Origin: Tritrichomonas musculus
Lineage: Eukaryota > Parabasalia > Tritrichomonadida > Tritrichomonadidae
DNA: 64,000 bases
NCBI GenBank assembly: GCA_039105265.1
Contig: JAPFFF010000018.1
Coordinates: forward strand, 868,001-932,000
Reading direction: 5' to 3'
The notes under the pieces were generated by a model that did no database searches, was not told where the DNA came from, and worked only from the letters and a program-made list of their open reading frames with translations. Shown in pieces: positions 27,632 through 37,998 of this stretch. Each line of letters opens with the position of its first letter. The stretch's first letter is position 1. A program made the position numbers and the translations under genes.

Positions 27632-29749
27632 ATGAATAATGTTAATGTAAATAATGATGCAAAACCTAATACTATTCATACTGCTGAAGCATCAAATATT
27701 CCAAAACAAATAGTGCAAGCAAATGCTACTATTCAAACTCCTAAAGAAAATTTAAGCTCAGTTAAAAAACCGTCTCAACCAAAGCATCTAAATATTAATT
27801 TTTCGGCCAATTTACTTCAAATCAAAAAAGAAAACTTAGTTTTTTTCGATAAATCTGAAGATTTAAATAAATTATTTTCGTTAGGCTTGAATAGGATATT
27901 AATTTTACGACCACCATTATTTGGAAAAACCATAATATGCGACATGATTGAAGCTCTTTTTACCGGAAATCAATCATTACTTCAATCTCTCAATTGCAAA
28001 ATCATAAATTCTTGGGATTTTTCTAAAACTTACACAGTTATCCGTTTTTCAATGCGTTTTTATGCCACAAATTTCGATGAATTTTATATTCATTTTACTA
28101 ACATAGTAGCAAATTTATTTACTCAGTTCCATATTTCAAATGATGTCTTTAAACATTTTGGCATTCCTCAAGATGCTCTTGCATATTTGATTCAGTCATT
28201 TACAAATAACGGCCAAAAGGTTGTACTAATAATTGAAGATATTGAAAGTTGCTTAATTCATATACCATATGGCGATCCAAATATCCAAAAAATTAAATTA
28301 TGTATGCAGCAATTATTCAATTATATATCAAACATAAAAGACTCTATAGAATTTTTATTGATAATGGGAATTGATAATTTTTATGACTTATCAAATATTT
28401 GCATTGATTTAACAGAATCGCCAGATATAGCAGGACTTTTTGGAATAACACTTAAAGACATTAATCAAATTAACTTTTTCATGCCTGAAGACTCAAACGA
28501 AAATAATTATAATAATTTTCAATATAAAAAAACTGTTGGCTCATTCCAAAAATCGATCAAAGATACATTTATGTATTTAAAAGATGAGTTTATAAAATCT
28601 TTAGCTTACATAAACCAATCAAATCAAAAAGGATTTATCCAACTGAAATATTTGCAAAGTATTCTTTTGAATTCAGGGGGAACTTGTTTTTCTCCAAAAT
28701 CAGATATCACTGTTTCAAATTATGTTGATTTTCTTGGAATGTGCTATAACGGAAAAGCTGAACATTTTTGGCTTGAAATGATCATAAAAAGAGAAACAGA
28801 TTCATTATCAAAAGATATAATCAACCTTTTCAAATGTTATTCTAATAATACAAAAATTTATGATGATATTATTATTAACGAATTATACAATGATATTCAC
28901 AATCTTTCTCCACTTTTTGATAATTACAGATATTTGATACGATTTGGATTTTTCACATTTCGAGGTGAAAAAATATATCCAACCAATTTTGGAATATTAA
29001 CATTACTTTTTAGCTCAGCTATTGAATATTTTAAGATATCAGCTAATCTTGACTTACATTCTTGGGCAAACTTTTCTTTTAAAGATATAATGATACCCTC
29101 ATTTACTAACTTTTATAAAACAGCTCGAATCCCTGCTGTTCTCAAGGCTAAAAAATGTATTGAAACAATTATTGCTATTTTTCTTTCCTCAATTTATCAG
29201 AATTCTCAAAAAATGCTAATGAAAGATGGATCTTTCATTATATACTCAACTTTGATTATTTTTAAATTTGTCGAAATAACGGATTTTGATAATTGCTTTA
29301 ATTGCTTTAACTGTAAAGAAACAGTTTATTTAATTCATATCCAAAGTACCCCAGAAAAAGGAGAATCTGTTACTTTTTACTTTAAATTTGGTAACAAACA
29401 TAATTGTTTTTCAATTGATATTCCTCCTTATTATGATTCAAATTTATCCATATCTAACGAACCATCACCAAGGAATGGAATTTTCTCTTTTGTTGATGTG
29501 GTTTTAAATATCTTATTTCATTCATGTTGGGGAAAACCTGACGGTATTGATAAATTTTTCATTGCTGCTGAATTGATGAAGAAGATGCCAGAACTTTCTG
29601 GAGATAAAACATTGGATAAAAAAATATGCTTGGCTCTTCAGCTTTTATGTCAGAATGGAAAAGTAAAATTTTATACAGATCCTAAAAGCAAATCTATTTT
29701 ATATACGCTTGTTAAAAATATTGTTCCTATTACTCAAACTCAAAGCTAG
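27632..29749 (+). CDS. AAA-ATPase-like protein (PF09820-type), with C-terminal nuclease-like region
   Basis: A 705-residue protein from ATG 27632; an upstream in-frame TTG was not used. After a disordered N-terminus, residues ~63-100 read NLVFFDKSEDLNKLFSLGLN followed by ILRPPLFGKTIICDMIEALF, the signature of the predicted AAA-ATPase family common in bacteria (there 'FVDKT..I..LL' and RPRRFGKS). KVVLIIEDIES is the Walker B-like strand, with Glu-Asp instead of Asp-Glu. The family usually ends in a PD-(D/E)XK nuclease domain; here the final ~200 residues contain beta-strands (ETVYLIHIQSTPEKGESVTF) in that position, but a catalytic triad is not obvious. The last 60 residues may form a winged helix. 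Function unknown, perhaps DNA-associated. A transfer origin is possible. Confidence 0.68.
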   Translation: MNNVNVNNDAKPNTIHTAEASNIPKQIVQANATIQTPKENLSSVKKPSQPKHLNINFSANLLQIKKENLVFFDKSEDLNKLFSLGLNRILILRPPLFGKTIICDMIEALFTGNQSLLQSLNCKIINSWDFSKTYTVIRFSMRFYATNFDEFYIHFTNIVANLFTQFHISNDVFKHFGIPQDALAYLIQSFTNNGQKVVLIIEDIESCLIHIPYGDPNIQKIKLCMQQLFNYISNIKDSIEFLLIMGIDNFYDLSNICIDLTESPDIAGLFGITLKDINQINFFMPEDSNENNYNNFQYKKTVGSFQKSIKDTFMYLKDEFIKSLAYINQSNQKGFIQLKYLQSILLNSGGTCFSPKSDITVSNYVDFLGMCYNGKAEHFWLEMIIKRETDSLSKDIINLFKCYSNNTKIYDDIIINELYNDIHNLSPLFDNYRYLIRFGFFTFRGEKIYPTNFGILTLLFSSAIEYFKISANLDLHSWANFSFKDIMIPSFTNFYKTARIPAVLKAKKCIETIIAIFLSSIYQNSQKMLMKDGSFIIYSTLIIFKFVEITDFDNCFNCFNCKETVYLIHIQSTPEKGESVTFYFKFGNKHNCFSIDIPPYYDSNLSISNEPSPRNGIFSFVDVVLNILFHSCWGKPDGIDKFFIAAELMKKMPELSGDKTLDKKICLALQLLCQNGKVKFYTDPKSKSILYTLVKNIVPITQTQS

Positions 29750-30017
29750 TTTACTAATTAATTATATTATTTGATTTATTGTATTAAATATTGTATATAT
29801 GTTTTGCTAAAAGATAATACGTGGATTAACAAATCATTTCATTTTTAATTTCATTTATTAAATTTCCATTGATTTTGTGAATAATTATGAATTCATAGAA
29901 TAGTAAAAATAACTTTTTAATTTTATTTTTTAAAAAGATATTGATGATTAGTTAATCGCACAAAAAGGAATAAGTTGATAAAAACACTTATAATTATTGA
30001 AATATAAAGTAATACAT

Positions 30018-30746
30018 TTATACAGAGCACATATAATTGAGAACTCTGACCTTTTTTCCAATTGGATCGACAACAACAATATAAAACGAGCGATCAAGAT
30101 CAGATAAAACATTTGTGTCATTAACTTTCTTCAATAAGAATGCACGAGCAATGATCGAAACAGCGCCACTTGAGTTTTTGACAACACTTTGACCTACTAA
30201 ATCACGATAAAGTGAAGTAATAATTGGCTCATAAACGTCCCAGCTATCTTCGTATTGACAAATTTCACCACCTAAAACTAAAGCTTTCATTACATGAAAT
30301 ATAAGTTCTTTTCTGTCATTTTCTGTAAATACTTCATATTCTTCTGATTCATCGTCAACAAGTGCAGTTTGTAGAAGATCAGACACCCAAACTCCATTGA
30401 CTTTTCTGTCAATGCATTTTTGAATTGGATGAACACCAACATCACGAACAAGTTTGACTGGTCCTGTCCAAAGCTTCTTCCAAAATGTTCTTCCAGTAAC
30501 ATTTGTTGTCAAAGTGTCAAATTCAATTGATTCTACTCCTTGAGTTGCAACTCCTTTTGTTTTGAAAAACTGCATCAAAAAGTCCATTGGATCGAAAACA
30601 GTTGGTATTTGTCCAGAAAAAGAAAAAGATCTAATAACAAGACCATGTAAACCCCATTTCTCGAGAATTAAAGAACTCTTATCCTTATCACTAAATGTCG
30701 AGAAGCCATTTTCTGGAAGCTCTGTAAATTCGAATTTAACAGACAT
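30018..30746 (-). CDS. CFAP300: CFAP300, dynein arm assembly factor
   Basis: A 242-residue protein colinear with cilia- and flagella-associated protein 300 (human C11orf70), which is needed for assembling outer and inner dynein arms. Matching blocks: an N-terminal FTELPENGFSTFSDKDKSSL; FDPMDFLMQFFKTK (human 'DDFVMAFFKD'); IQKCIDRKVNGVWVSDLLQ; DDESEEYEVFTENDRKELIF (human 'EDSEKYEIFSQPDREEFLF'); LGGEICQYEDSWDVYEPII (human 'LGGALCQYED'); and FYIVVVDPIGKKVRVLNYMC (human '[20 protein letters not shown]'). The length is slightly below the family norm. It implies motile flagella with dynein arms. It is divergent from the INTS6-like gene with 122 bp between ATGs. Confidence 0.93.
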   Translation of the reverse strand: MSVKFEFTELPENGFSTFSDKDKSSLILEKWGLHGLVIRSFSFSGQIPTVFDPMDFLMQFFKTKGVATQGVESIEFDTLTTNVTGRTFWKKLWTGPVKLVRDVGVHPIQKCIDRKVNGVWVSDLLQTALVDDESEEYEVFTENDRKELIFHVMKALVLGGEICQYEDSWDVYEPIITSLYRDLVGQSVVKNSSGAVSIIARAFLLKKVNDTNVLSDLDRSFYIVVVDPIGKKVRVLNYMCSV

Positions 30747-30868
30747 CTTTGGTAATAATTGAAATTAATAAACGTTAATTATTCATAGTTTTTTGAATCA
30801 AAAAACTAAATTAATATTAAAATGGTTACATTTTTTTACATTCAAATTGACTGCTTTTAATCAAAGAT
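30747..30868. promoter_or_regulatory. Divergent promoter region, CFAP300 / INTS6
   Basis: 122 bp separate the two start codons. Opposed stretches TTTTTTGAATC and AAAAAACTAAA lie near 30,789. No defined site was identified. Confidence 0.35.
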
Positions 30869-32608
30869 ATGACTGACAATCGCTTATGCTATTCAATTCT
30901 TCTTTTAATAGATAACACAGCGGAAATGAAATGTACTACATTTGAATCTTTTCCATTTGTTTCATTCGCAAAATCAATTGCTAAATCAATTATTGAGAGG
31001 TCAAGGTCGACCAAAATCCGATTAATTGTTGTGTATTCGGATCCTTCTGGGAATCCTAAATCTGTTTATCTGAATTTAACTCAGCCTAACATTCAATTTC
31101 CTTTGGAGATAAGTCAACTTGTGATTTCGCCAGGTAAATTTGACGAAACAGTTCAAGAAGGGCTTATCCAATTTAACAAAATGAGATACCAAAGTAATCC
31201 AAAAGAACTAGTTGACCCATACTTCTTTCCAAAAAAAGTTGAAAATTATTCAATATTATTATTTACTGACGGATCGTATCTTTCTCATGATTTTTATAAA
31301 TTTCAGGCAGTAAATGAATATCTCATTCGGCCTGATGAAAATATTTATTTTTGCAATATATGTCGAAATGGATCTATTCAAGAAACAACCAAAAAAAATC
31401 TCATGACTATTTTTAGCCAAGCATATGAACAACTTGACATTGAACCTATTACATTTTTTACTCCCTATTCTGGCTCAAACAAATTAATGGACAAATTATT
31501 TTACCCAACTTGCTACTTTCATTTTTGTCTTAATTTTGGATCAATTGTGGTTAAGTCGAAGATATCACTTACAAATTTACTATGGCCTTTTCCATATGAT
31601 CCATCTGTAAATCCTCAAGGCAATGTTTTACCTCAATATCATTGCATATATTTTGATAAACCAATAAATGTTAAACGAATCAAGCATACTAAATATGAAA
31701 TAACAGTTAAATCTGAAGATATTCAACCTGGCAATTATGTAATTTATGATAGCCTTGATAATGGTGCTTCATTTGCTATATTAGTATACGAAAATGAACA
31801 TGCTACTCTTAAACTTCTTCCATACAATTTTATGAACTTACTTCAAATAATGAATCCATATCCATCTAAAAGTGCTCTTGATGCATATGTTGCAAGTCTA
31901 CCACCTCCATATTATGAAGGAATTGTGACTTTCTTTAAGGAAAACGGCTTTGAATTCTCTAATATAGTTCCAAAATCAAAAAAAGAACATTTAAAACGAC
32001 TTCGAGATCGTGAAGAGTTTTTTAATGCCCATATTCAAGACAACTATACAAGTCATTCACAAATTTCACTCGATCCTTCACGATTTAGTTATGAGTCTCT
32101 TTCTTCTCTACTTGAGACAATGCCAAAAGCGCGAAAATCGTTTTCAGTTAAAAAATCGCTTTGTAAAATTACAATCAACAAAGATACTATTGATGATGAA
32201 AAAACTTTCCAAAGTCTTGAAATTGTTTTACCAAAGATTCGCCCTACTATAATTTATCAAAGAACTCAATCACCAATACAAGATTCATTTGTCAAATCAA
32301 TAATGCCTCGATTAAAGACATCTACTGCAGAGGAAAAAATTACAGAGATTGCAAATATTACAGAGATGGTTGAAAGTATCTTTGAAGAAGATTCTGAAAC
32401 TGATAATATCACAATGCTTGAAGATTTGCTGATGCTGTTACGAGACAGAGAATCTTATGAATTGGAACGAAGATTGAAGAAAATGAAAGAAAATACTGAG
32501 TTTTTCTCATTTGTGAAAAATTTCTTATTAAATTCAATTAAAAGATTTAAAATTGAAAATTTACCCCAATCATTAATAGCTTTATTGAATTCTTCCGATA
32601 ATGCTTAG
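30869..32608 (+). CDS. INTS6: Integrator complex subunit 6-like protein
   Basis: A 579-residue protein. The N-terminal 200 residues are a vWA domain (SILLLIDNTAEM near 9-20; YSILLFTDGSYLSHD near 125-139), with the MIDAS DxSxS altered to DNTAE. It then follows the INTS6 layout: a beta-rich segment (LLWPFPYDPSVNPQGNVLPQ near 237-256, INTS6 'PVPESFWPDQNSPTLPPR'), KYEITVKSEDIQ, and ATLKLLPYNFMNLLQIM with LPPPYYEGIVTFF (INTS6 'FVMPYNYPVLLPLL' and 'MPPYYLGPLKKAV'). The C-terminus is helical (EDLLMLLRDRESYELERRLK). In animals INTS6 is part of Integrator, which cleaves nascent snRNA and other Pol II transcripts, and recruits PP2A. It is shorter than the human protein. Altered MIDAS is also noted in this family region. 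Confidence 0.8.
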   Translation: MTDNRLCYSILLLIDNTAEMKCTTFESFPFVSFAKSIAKSIIERSRSTKIRLIVVYSDPSGNPKSVYLNLTQPNIQFPLEISQLVISPGKFDETVQEGLIQFNKMRYQSNPKELVDPYFFPKKVENYSILLFTDGSYLSHDFYKFQAVNEYLIRPDENIYFCNICRNGSIQETTKKNLMTIFSQAYEQLDIEPITFFTPYSGSNKLMDKLFYPTCYFHFCLNFGSIVVKSKISLTNLLWPFPYDPSVNPQGNVLPQYHCIYFDKPINVKRIKHTKYEITVKSEDIQPGNYVIYDSLDNGASFAILVYENEHATLKLLPYNFMNLLQIMNPYPSKSALDAYVASLPPPYYEGIVTFFKENGFEFSNIVPKSKKEHLKRLRDREEFFNAHIQDNYTSHSQISLDPSRFSYESLSSLLETMPKARKSFSVKKSLCKITINKDTIDDEKTFQSLEIVLPKIRPTIIYQRTQSPIQDSFVKSIMPRLKTSTAEEKITEIANITEMVESIFEEDSETDNITMLEDLLMLLRDRESYELERRLKKMKENTEFFSFVKNFLLNSIKRFKIENLPQSLIALLNSSDNA

Positions 32609-33495
32609 GGTAATATTTGTTACAAATAATTGATGTTTGTAAAATATAGAGATTAGAAATTTCACTTTTTATATTTTTACCATCTATGATACTATTGAAA
32701 ATACTATTAATATGCTAAATTTATCTTTTATGGGTTTTGTTCTTGAAGTTTAATCTTGATTATCATCAACAATCACCATATGCATATTATCTTTAGAAAA
32801 AAGACAAAAATTGGAAGGTTCTTGAATAATATGGTTTAATTAATACAATAATGATTCTAGTGATTGAAAATTAATTTTAAATTTTTTTAAAAATCTCAAA
32901 TAAAGATTTTGCCTTTTTTGTGATACGCCATAATGTATAAATTACCCTTATCAATTATGATAAATTATAAATTCATGATCTCCAAAAAACTTTTTAGTCA
33001 TCTCTTTTTATATGCATTGAATATTGTGAAAAGTTATACAAATATGCTGAAATGAATGGCTATTCACAAGCGCTAGGAAAAAATATGATTAATTGATCTT
33101 TGATTTAAAATTGAATAAAAAAGCAATAAAAGTTCTCCAATTTACGTTTGATTCATTTGAATGTAAATATAAAGATAACTTCACAAAATATGGATTTTTG
33201 ACCAATCATCATTTCAAAATTGAAAAATAATTCAATTTTAATGTTTATTTGTCAGAAAAAATTGAATTATAAATATATAATATATGGTGAATATATAGAA
33301 AAATAAAAGATTAAATTAAATATAAAATTCATAATTTGTTTTTATAATTAATAAAATAATCATGTAAATATCTTAGTTTAAATAATAACAAAAAAACATC
33401 AAGTTATTCTTAGATCAATGGTTATTTCACCAAAATAATGAAAATTTATTATATTAGATATTTGATGAAATTTATTATCATATCATTTTATATTA
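32609..33495. other. Intergenic with possible decayed coding patch
   Basis: About 887 bp. Between about 33,020 and 33,230 on the plus strand two open stretches in different frames have protein-like composition (YCEKLYKYAEMNGYSQALG and FTFDSFECKYKDNFTKYG) and may be the end of a dead gene. The first stretch vaguely recalls a Sel1 repeat. No complete gene is present. Elsewhere nothing was seen. Confidence 0.35.
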
Positions 33496-35541
33496 ATGAT
33501 AGACAATAATAGTCTTGGACTTAGAAAAATTGATGAGAAATGGATACCTCTTCAAATCAAGGTTTTCACAAGATGGGTTCAATGTCAATTGAAAGATTTT
33601 AAAGAATTCCCAATAAATGATGTTACACGCGATTTATCAGACGGAATTGCTCTCATTTATTTAGCAAAATCTCTTACCGGGAAAGATACTCCACGCCAAT
33701 GGATAATTAATCCAGTGAGAAACGTTGATAAAGTTCAAAATTGTGAATTAGCTATTGAAATGTTTGTTGAAGATGGCGTCCATCTTCTTGGGATATCAGG
33801 AAAAGATATAAATGAAAATAATCAAAAATTAATTCTTGGATTAATTTGGATGCTCATTGTTCATTATTCAATAGGACAATCTGTTGATTTGCAATCAGAT
33901 GATAAAAATAATAACATTCAAGCTGTATATAATGATCGTAAAAAAGCATTGTTATCATGGGCTATTGATCGAACTTCTAAATATCCAAACATTAAAAACT
34001 TTGCGCCATATGATTTATCTTTATGTGCATTACTAGACTCATTTGTTCCTGAAAAAGTTAATTATTACTCATTGAACCCAACAGATTCTGAGCATAATTC
34101 TAAATTGGCCACAAGAGTCATGGAAGAATTAGGAATACCAGTTCTTGTGTATCCAAATGAAATCAACAAAAGTGATAATTCAAACGAAGTTGATGAAAAA
34201 TCGTTATTAACTCAACTTTCATCTGCAAAATTTGTTTTAGATAAACAAAATGCTTCCTCTTCTTCATCTGATGATATTTCAGAAGATGATTCAAAGTTAG
34301 AAGATGAGTTACAAACTGTAATGCAGAAAAAGGAAAGCGCAGAAGCAGAAGTTGAGCGTTTATCAAAAGCATTAGCTACAATCGAAGAAGAATCAAAAGC
34401 AAAAGGCGAAGAAAATATAAAAGCTGAAAACGAGATAGAGCATCTTAAGCAATCTCTAACAGAAAAAGAAGTAAATATTCAAAATTTGGTGTCAGTTGAA
34501 AAGCAAAAGTCTAAAATAGAGATCGACCAATTAAAGTCAGAAATCGAAAATCTTCAAAAAGAACTCTCAGAATCAAAATTACAGATAAATGAATTAATGA
34601 AAACTTTATCAGAAACACAGAAGGATAACAAACCTGAAATGTGTAGAATAACAAAAGAAGTTTCAAATTCAGAAATTATTCAAAAAGAATTATCAGCAAG
34701 AATTGAAAGCTTGTCTGAACAAATTAAACAGTTAATGAAAGAACTTTCAATTTCAAAAGATCATGAAACAGAATTATCAAGGAAACTTTCAGAAGCTCAA
34801 AAAAATGCAAAAACAGAAATAGATCAATTAACATCAGAAAATGAAAAGTTAAAACTACAATTATCTGAAGCTTTATTTGAGTCTCAAAGAACAATAAAAA
34901 TCAACACCGAAGCTCTTTCTGAAGTTGAAAGATTGAAAATTGAACTTGCTAAAACCAGAGCCGAATTAGAATCTGAAACTAAAAGAAAATCAGTTAATAT
35001 GATTAGCCATCCACTAGACGGCGATAATAATCAAATTGAAGGAAAAACATTTGGTCTTACAATGACAATTAGAAAATCAGATTATAATGATGGAAAAAGA
35101 ATTGTTGAAAGTAATGTGAATACAACTGATGATGATCAATTTGTTACTTTTGGAATAGCACTGGTAAACGATGAACAATCATTTATAAATCCAGCTGGCT
35201 TAAAACTTGATATTACACATCCAAATATAGAAAATGACGTTAACCAGCAATTTATATTTGGAAAAGGTCTTTTTAATACAGTAATAGATTCTGCCGCTAA
35301 GAAGGGAATGGTTTGGGATGTTGCTGATCAAGATAACCTGAATCCACCTGAAGGAACACCATTTTATCTCTTTCCATTTCACGGAAGGCATAATCAACGC
35401 TTCATTTACAAAGATGAAATGATATATGCAAAACAAAATGGACAAGTTGTAACTTATGTTGGCGGTGATGTACCATTTGTAATGATGGAACCTAAGGAAG
35501 CTCTTAAATCTAGACAAACTTTTCATGTAAAATTGATGTAA
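33496..35541 (+). CDS. Double calponin-homology, coiled-coil protein
   Basis: A 681-residue cytoskeletal protein. CH1 occupies about 16-130 (WIPLQIKVFTRWVQCQLKDF, VTRDLSDGIALIYLAKSLTG, LGLIWMLIVHYSIG) and CH2 about 145-230 (KKALLSWAIDRTSKYPNIKN, YDLSLCALLDSFVPEKVNYY). Tandem CH domains form an actin-binding module as in alpha-actinin, fimbrin and filamin. An acidic Ser linker leads to a coiled coil (about 265-500), likely dimerising. The last 175 residues are beta-rich and resemble a beta-trefoil/ricin-type fold (GKTFGLTMTIRKSDYNDGK, FYLFPFHGRHNQRFIYKDEM). That combination suggests a crosslinker or tether between actin and another ligand. No EF-hands or spectrin repeats are visible, which separates it from alpha-actinin. 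Confidence 0.85.
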   Translation: MIDNNSLGLRKIDEKWIPLQIKVFTRWVQCQLKDFKEFPINDVTRDLSDGIALIYLAKSLTGKDTPRQWIINPVRNVDKVQNCELAIEMFVEDGVHLLGISGKDINENNQKLILGLIWMLIVHYSIGQSVDLQSDDKNNNIQAVYNDRKKALLSWAIDRTSKYPNIKNFAPYDLSLCALLDSFVPEKVNYYSLNPTDSEHNSKLATRVMEELGIPVLVYPNEINKSDNSNEVDEKSLLTQLSSAKFVLDKQNASSSSSDDISEDDSKLEDELQTVMQKKESAEAEVERLSKALATIEEESKAKGEENIKAENEIEHLKQSLTEKEVNIQNLVSVEKQKSKIEIDQLKSEIENLQKELSESKLQINELMKTLSETQKDNKPEMCRITKEVSNSEIIQKELSARIESLSEQIKQLMKELSISKDHETELSRKLSEAQKNAKTEIDQLTSENEKLKLQLSEALFESQRTIKINTEALSEVERLKIELAKTRAELESETKRKSVNMISHPLDGDNNQIEGKTFGLTMTIRKSDYNDGKRIVESNVNTTDDDQFVTFGIALVNDEQSFINPAGLKLDITHPNIENDVNQQFIFGKGLFNTVIDSAAKKGMVWDVADQDNLNPPEGTPFYLFPFHGRHNQRFIYKDEMIYAKQNGQVVTYVGGDVPFVMMEPKEALKSRQTFHVKLM

Positions 35542-35824
35542 ATACTATCTGTAAATAAAATGAATCTATCAAATTAATAGTCATTTATTTTTTCACTTGA
35601 GTTTTGTCGGTGATATTCAAAAAAAAGAGACTTTTCAATTATTTATCATTTTTTAAATTTTATTATTAAACTGAAAATTAATAAGAATTATTATACTGAG
35701 TTTAAAATCAAATGTTTATTGACCTTATTCAAAGATAAAGACAAAATTATCGAAACAAAAATTGAATGTTTTTTCGTTAATTTAATTTCAATTATACGTA
35801 AATTGTAATTACATCGTTATTTGT

Positions 35825-37759
35825 ATGCAGACACCAACCGAAAATTATACTCGTAACATTTATTCCCTTATTGGAGATGAAAATTACAACGAGGTTATTC
35901 GAATATTAGAAAATGAACTTCATTCTTTTCAAGATTCAACGGCCATTCATTCTCTTTTAGGTTATTGCTATTGGCAGCAGGAAGATTTTGTAAAAGCTAC
36001 AGCAAGTTACCAAAAGTTGGTTCAACTTAATCCACAAAATGATTCATATAAGCTTCATCTTGCTCATTGCCAATATAAAACAGAACAATATTACGAAGCA
36101 ATTAGGACATCTAGCGGAGTTCAATCACCGAAATATAAAGCGCATACGTCACTCTTGCAAGCAGCTATTCGATATGCAGAAGAAGATATACAATCAGCCA
36201 AATCAATATTAGCAGAATCCGATCAAGAAGATATAGATATTATGATGGATACTGCTTGTATACTTTATAAAGAAGATAGATTTGAAGAAGCGCTAGATAA
36301 ATACATGGAAGTTAAACGTGTTCATGGATTTATTCCTGAAGTTGCATATTGTATTGCTTTATGCTATTATCGCCTTAATAGATTTTCAGAGACAATCCAA
36401 ATGATTGCCGAAATCAAAAGTCAAGCATCAAGACAACATCCTGAACTTTTGAGATCTCTCGCAGGAGACTCTGTTGATTTTGACGCACAAGGATTGATCC
36501 AAAAAGCTAAAGATGCGTTTGTGGTTGAAGCTGTTAATTTAATGAGCGCGTTTGATTTCGATCAACGTCATTTCAAAGAAGCTCGAGACGTTCTTAGAGA
36601 ATTACCAAATAGAAATGAGGATGAACTCGATCCAGTTACTCTTCATAATATGGCTTTAGTTACAATGGAAGATAATCCAACAGATTCATTCACAAAATTA
36701 AGTTTCCTTCTAAATAGTAATATAATGCCTCCTGAAACTTTCCGAAATCTTCTTTTAGGTTACTGTAAATATGATTATTATTCATATGCAGCAGATTTAC
36801 TTGCAGAAAACACCGATCTTGCTTTGAAAACAATGGGCCAGCCAATGCTAGATTTCCTTGATGCTTATCTTCTTTGTGCTACATCAAAAGAAGAAGCTTA
36901 CCGTAAATTCGAAGATTTGTGTAAAATCAATGCTGATATATTACGAAGATTGATGCGTGAAGTCGAAGAATCAAGAAAAACTCATGATGATCAACAGCAA
37001 ATGACATTAACTTTGCAATTCGAAGCTGCTGTTAATGATCTTGTTCCAGTGTTAATGTCACAGGCAAAAATATTTTGGGATTTAGAAAGATACGACATTG
37101 TTGAACTTGTCCTTCTTAAATATATGGAATTTTGTGCTGAAAACAGAACTTGGAAATTAAACTTAGCTCATACATATTTCATGCAGCATAATAAAATGGC
37201 AGATGCTATTGCTTTGTATGAACCACTTGTTTTAGGAGAAGAGCATCTATTGGATGTTGAAGCAATCATTGTTGCAGATTTATGTGCAGCATATGTTATA
37301 GTTGAACAAAATGAAATGGCAGATAATCTGATTAATCGTCTAACAGAAGAAGAAGCTGAAAAATTAAAAGAAGATGAAAATGCTCATCTTTATCATTTGT
37401 CAATCATTCACCTTGTTATTGGAACTCTTTATTGTGCACATCGTAATTTCGAATTTGGTATTGATTACGTCTTTAAAGCATTTAACCCAATGCACCAAAA
37501 ATTAAATGCAGATACATGGTTTTATGCCAAAAAATGCTTGCTCGAGCTTATTCGATCAATGGCTCTTAGGCAATATGTCATTCCTGATGTACTTTTTGAT
37601 AAGATATGCAACTTCTTGGATGAAGTTGACAAAAATGGAAAGAAGATGGATTCAATTATTGATCTAACTATCCAAGCTGAAGAAGCCAGAGAAAATCAAA
37701 CAGTTAGTTTTGAAGCAAGAGTTATTAAGGCTATTTTATTGAAGATGTATATGTTTTAA
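35825..37759 (+). CDS. IFT70: IFT70 (TTC30/DYF-1), IFT-B subunit
   Basis: A 644-residue TPR protein close to the usual length of TTC30/IFT70, a core IFT-B subunit carrying flagellar cargo. TPRs run almost end to end: YNEVIRILENELHSFQDSTA, HSLLGYCYWQQEDFVKATAS, YKLHLAHCQYKTEQYYEAIR, then the family block YCIALCYYRLNRFSETIQMI. The central block has LHNMALVTMEDNPTDSFTKL and LLLGYCKYDYYSYAADLLAE ('FxKLxFLL' as in TTC30). The C-terminal half contains RLMREVEESRKTHDDQQ and FWDLERYDIVELVLLKYMEF. All segments are intact. No signal peptide. It agrees with the presence of CFAP300 for a flagellated organism. Upstream is the CH-domain gene, in the same direction. Confidence 0.96.
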   Translation: MQTPTENYTRNIYSLIGDENYNEVIRILENELHSFQDSTAIHSLLGYCYWQQEDFVKATASYQKLVQLNPQNDSYKLHLAHCQYKTEQYYEAIRTSSGVQSPKYKAHTSLLQAAIRYAEEDIQSAKSILAESDQEDIDIMMDTACILYKEDRFEEALDKYMEVKRVHGFIPEVAYCIALCYYRLNRFSETIQMIAEIKSQASRQHPELLRSLAGDSVDFDAQGLIQKAKDAFVVEAVNLMSAFDFDQRHFKEARDVLRELPNRNEDELDPVTLHNMALVTMEDNPTDSFTKLSFLLNSNIMPPETFRNLLLGYCKYDYYSYAADLLAENTDLALKTMGQPMLDFLDAYLLCATSKEEAYRKFEDLCKINADILRRLMREVEESRKTHDDQQQMTLTLQFEAAVNDLVPVLMSQAKIFWDLERYDIVELVLLKYMEFCAENRTWKLNLAHTYFMQHNKMADAIALYEPLVLGEEHLLDVEAIIVADLCAAYVIVEQNEMADNLINRLTEEEAEKLKEDENAHLYHLSIIHLVIGTLYCAHRNFEFGIDYVFKAFNPMHQKLNADTWFYAKKCLLELIRSMALRQYVIPDVLFDKICNFLDEVDKNGKKMDSIIDLTIQAEEARENQTVSFEARVIKAILLKMYMF

Positions 37760-37998
37760 AAATATCGTGATTTATTTTATTATTAAATATTTGTCTAACT
37801 CGAATATGTTAATGGCGCATTAATTTTTTATTTCAAAAAAGAAAGAAAACAAAAGGATTTTTTGAAATCCCTTAATTTTATAAATCATTTGCTCTAAAAT
37901 GACGAATTAAAAATAATACTTACTATAGTAAATAAGCATTTCTTCTAATGATTTTAATTATCAACTTTTTAACTAGGAGTTCAATTTTTTTGTGAAAA

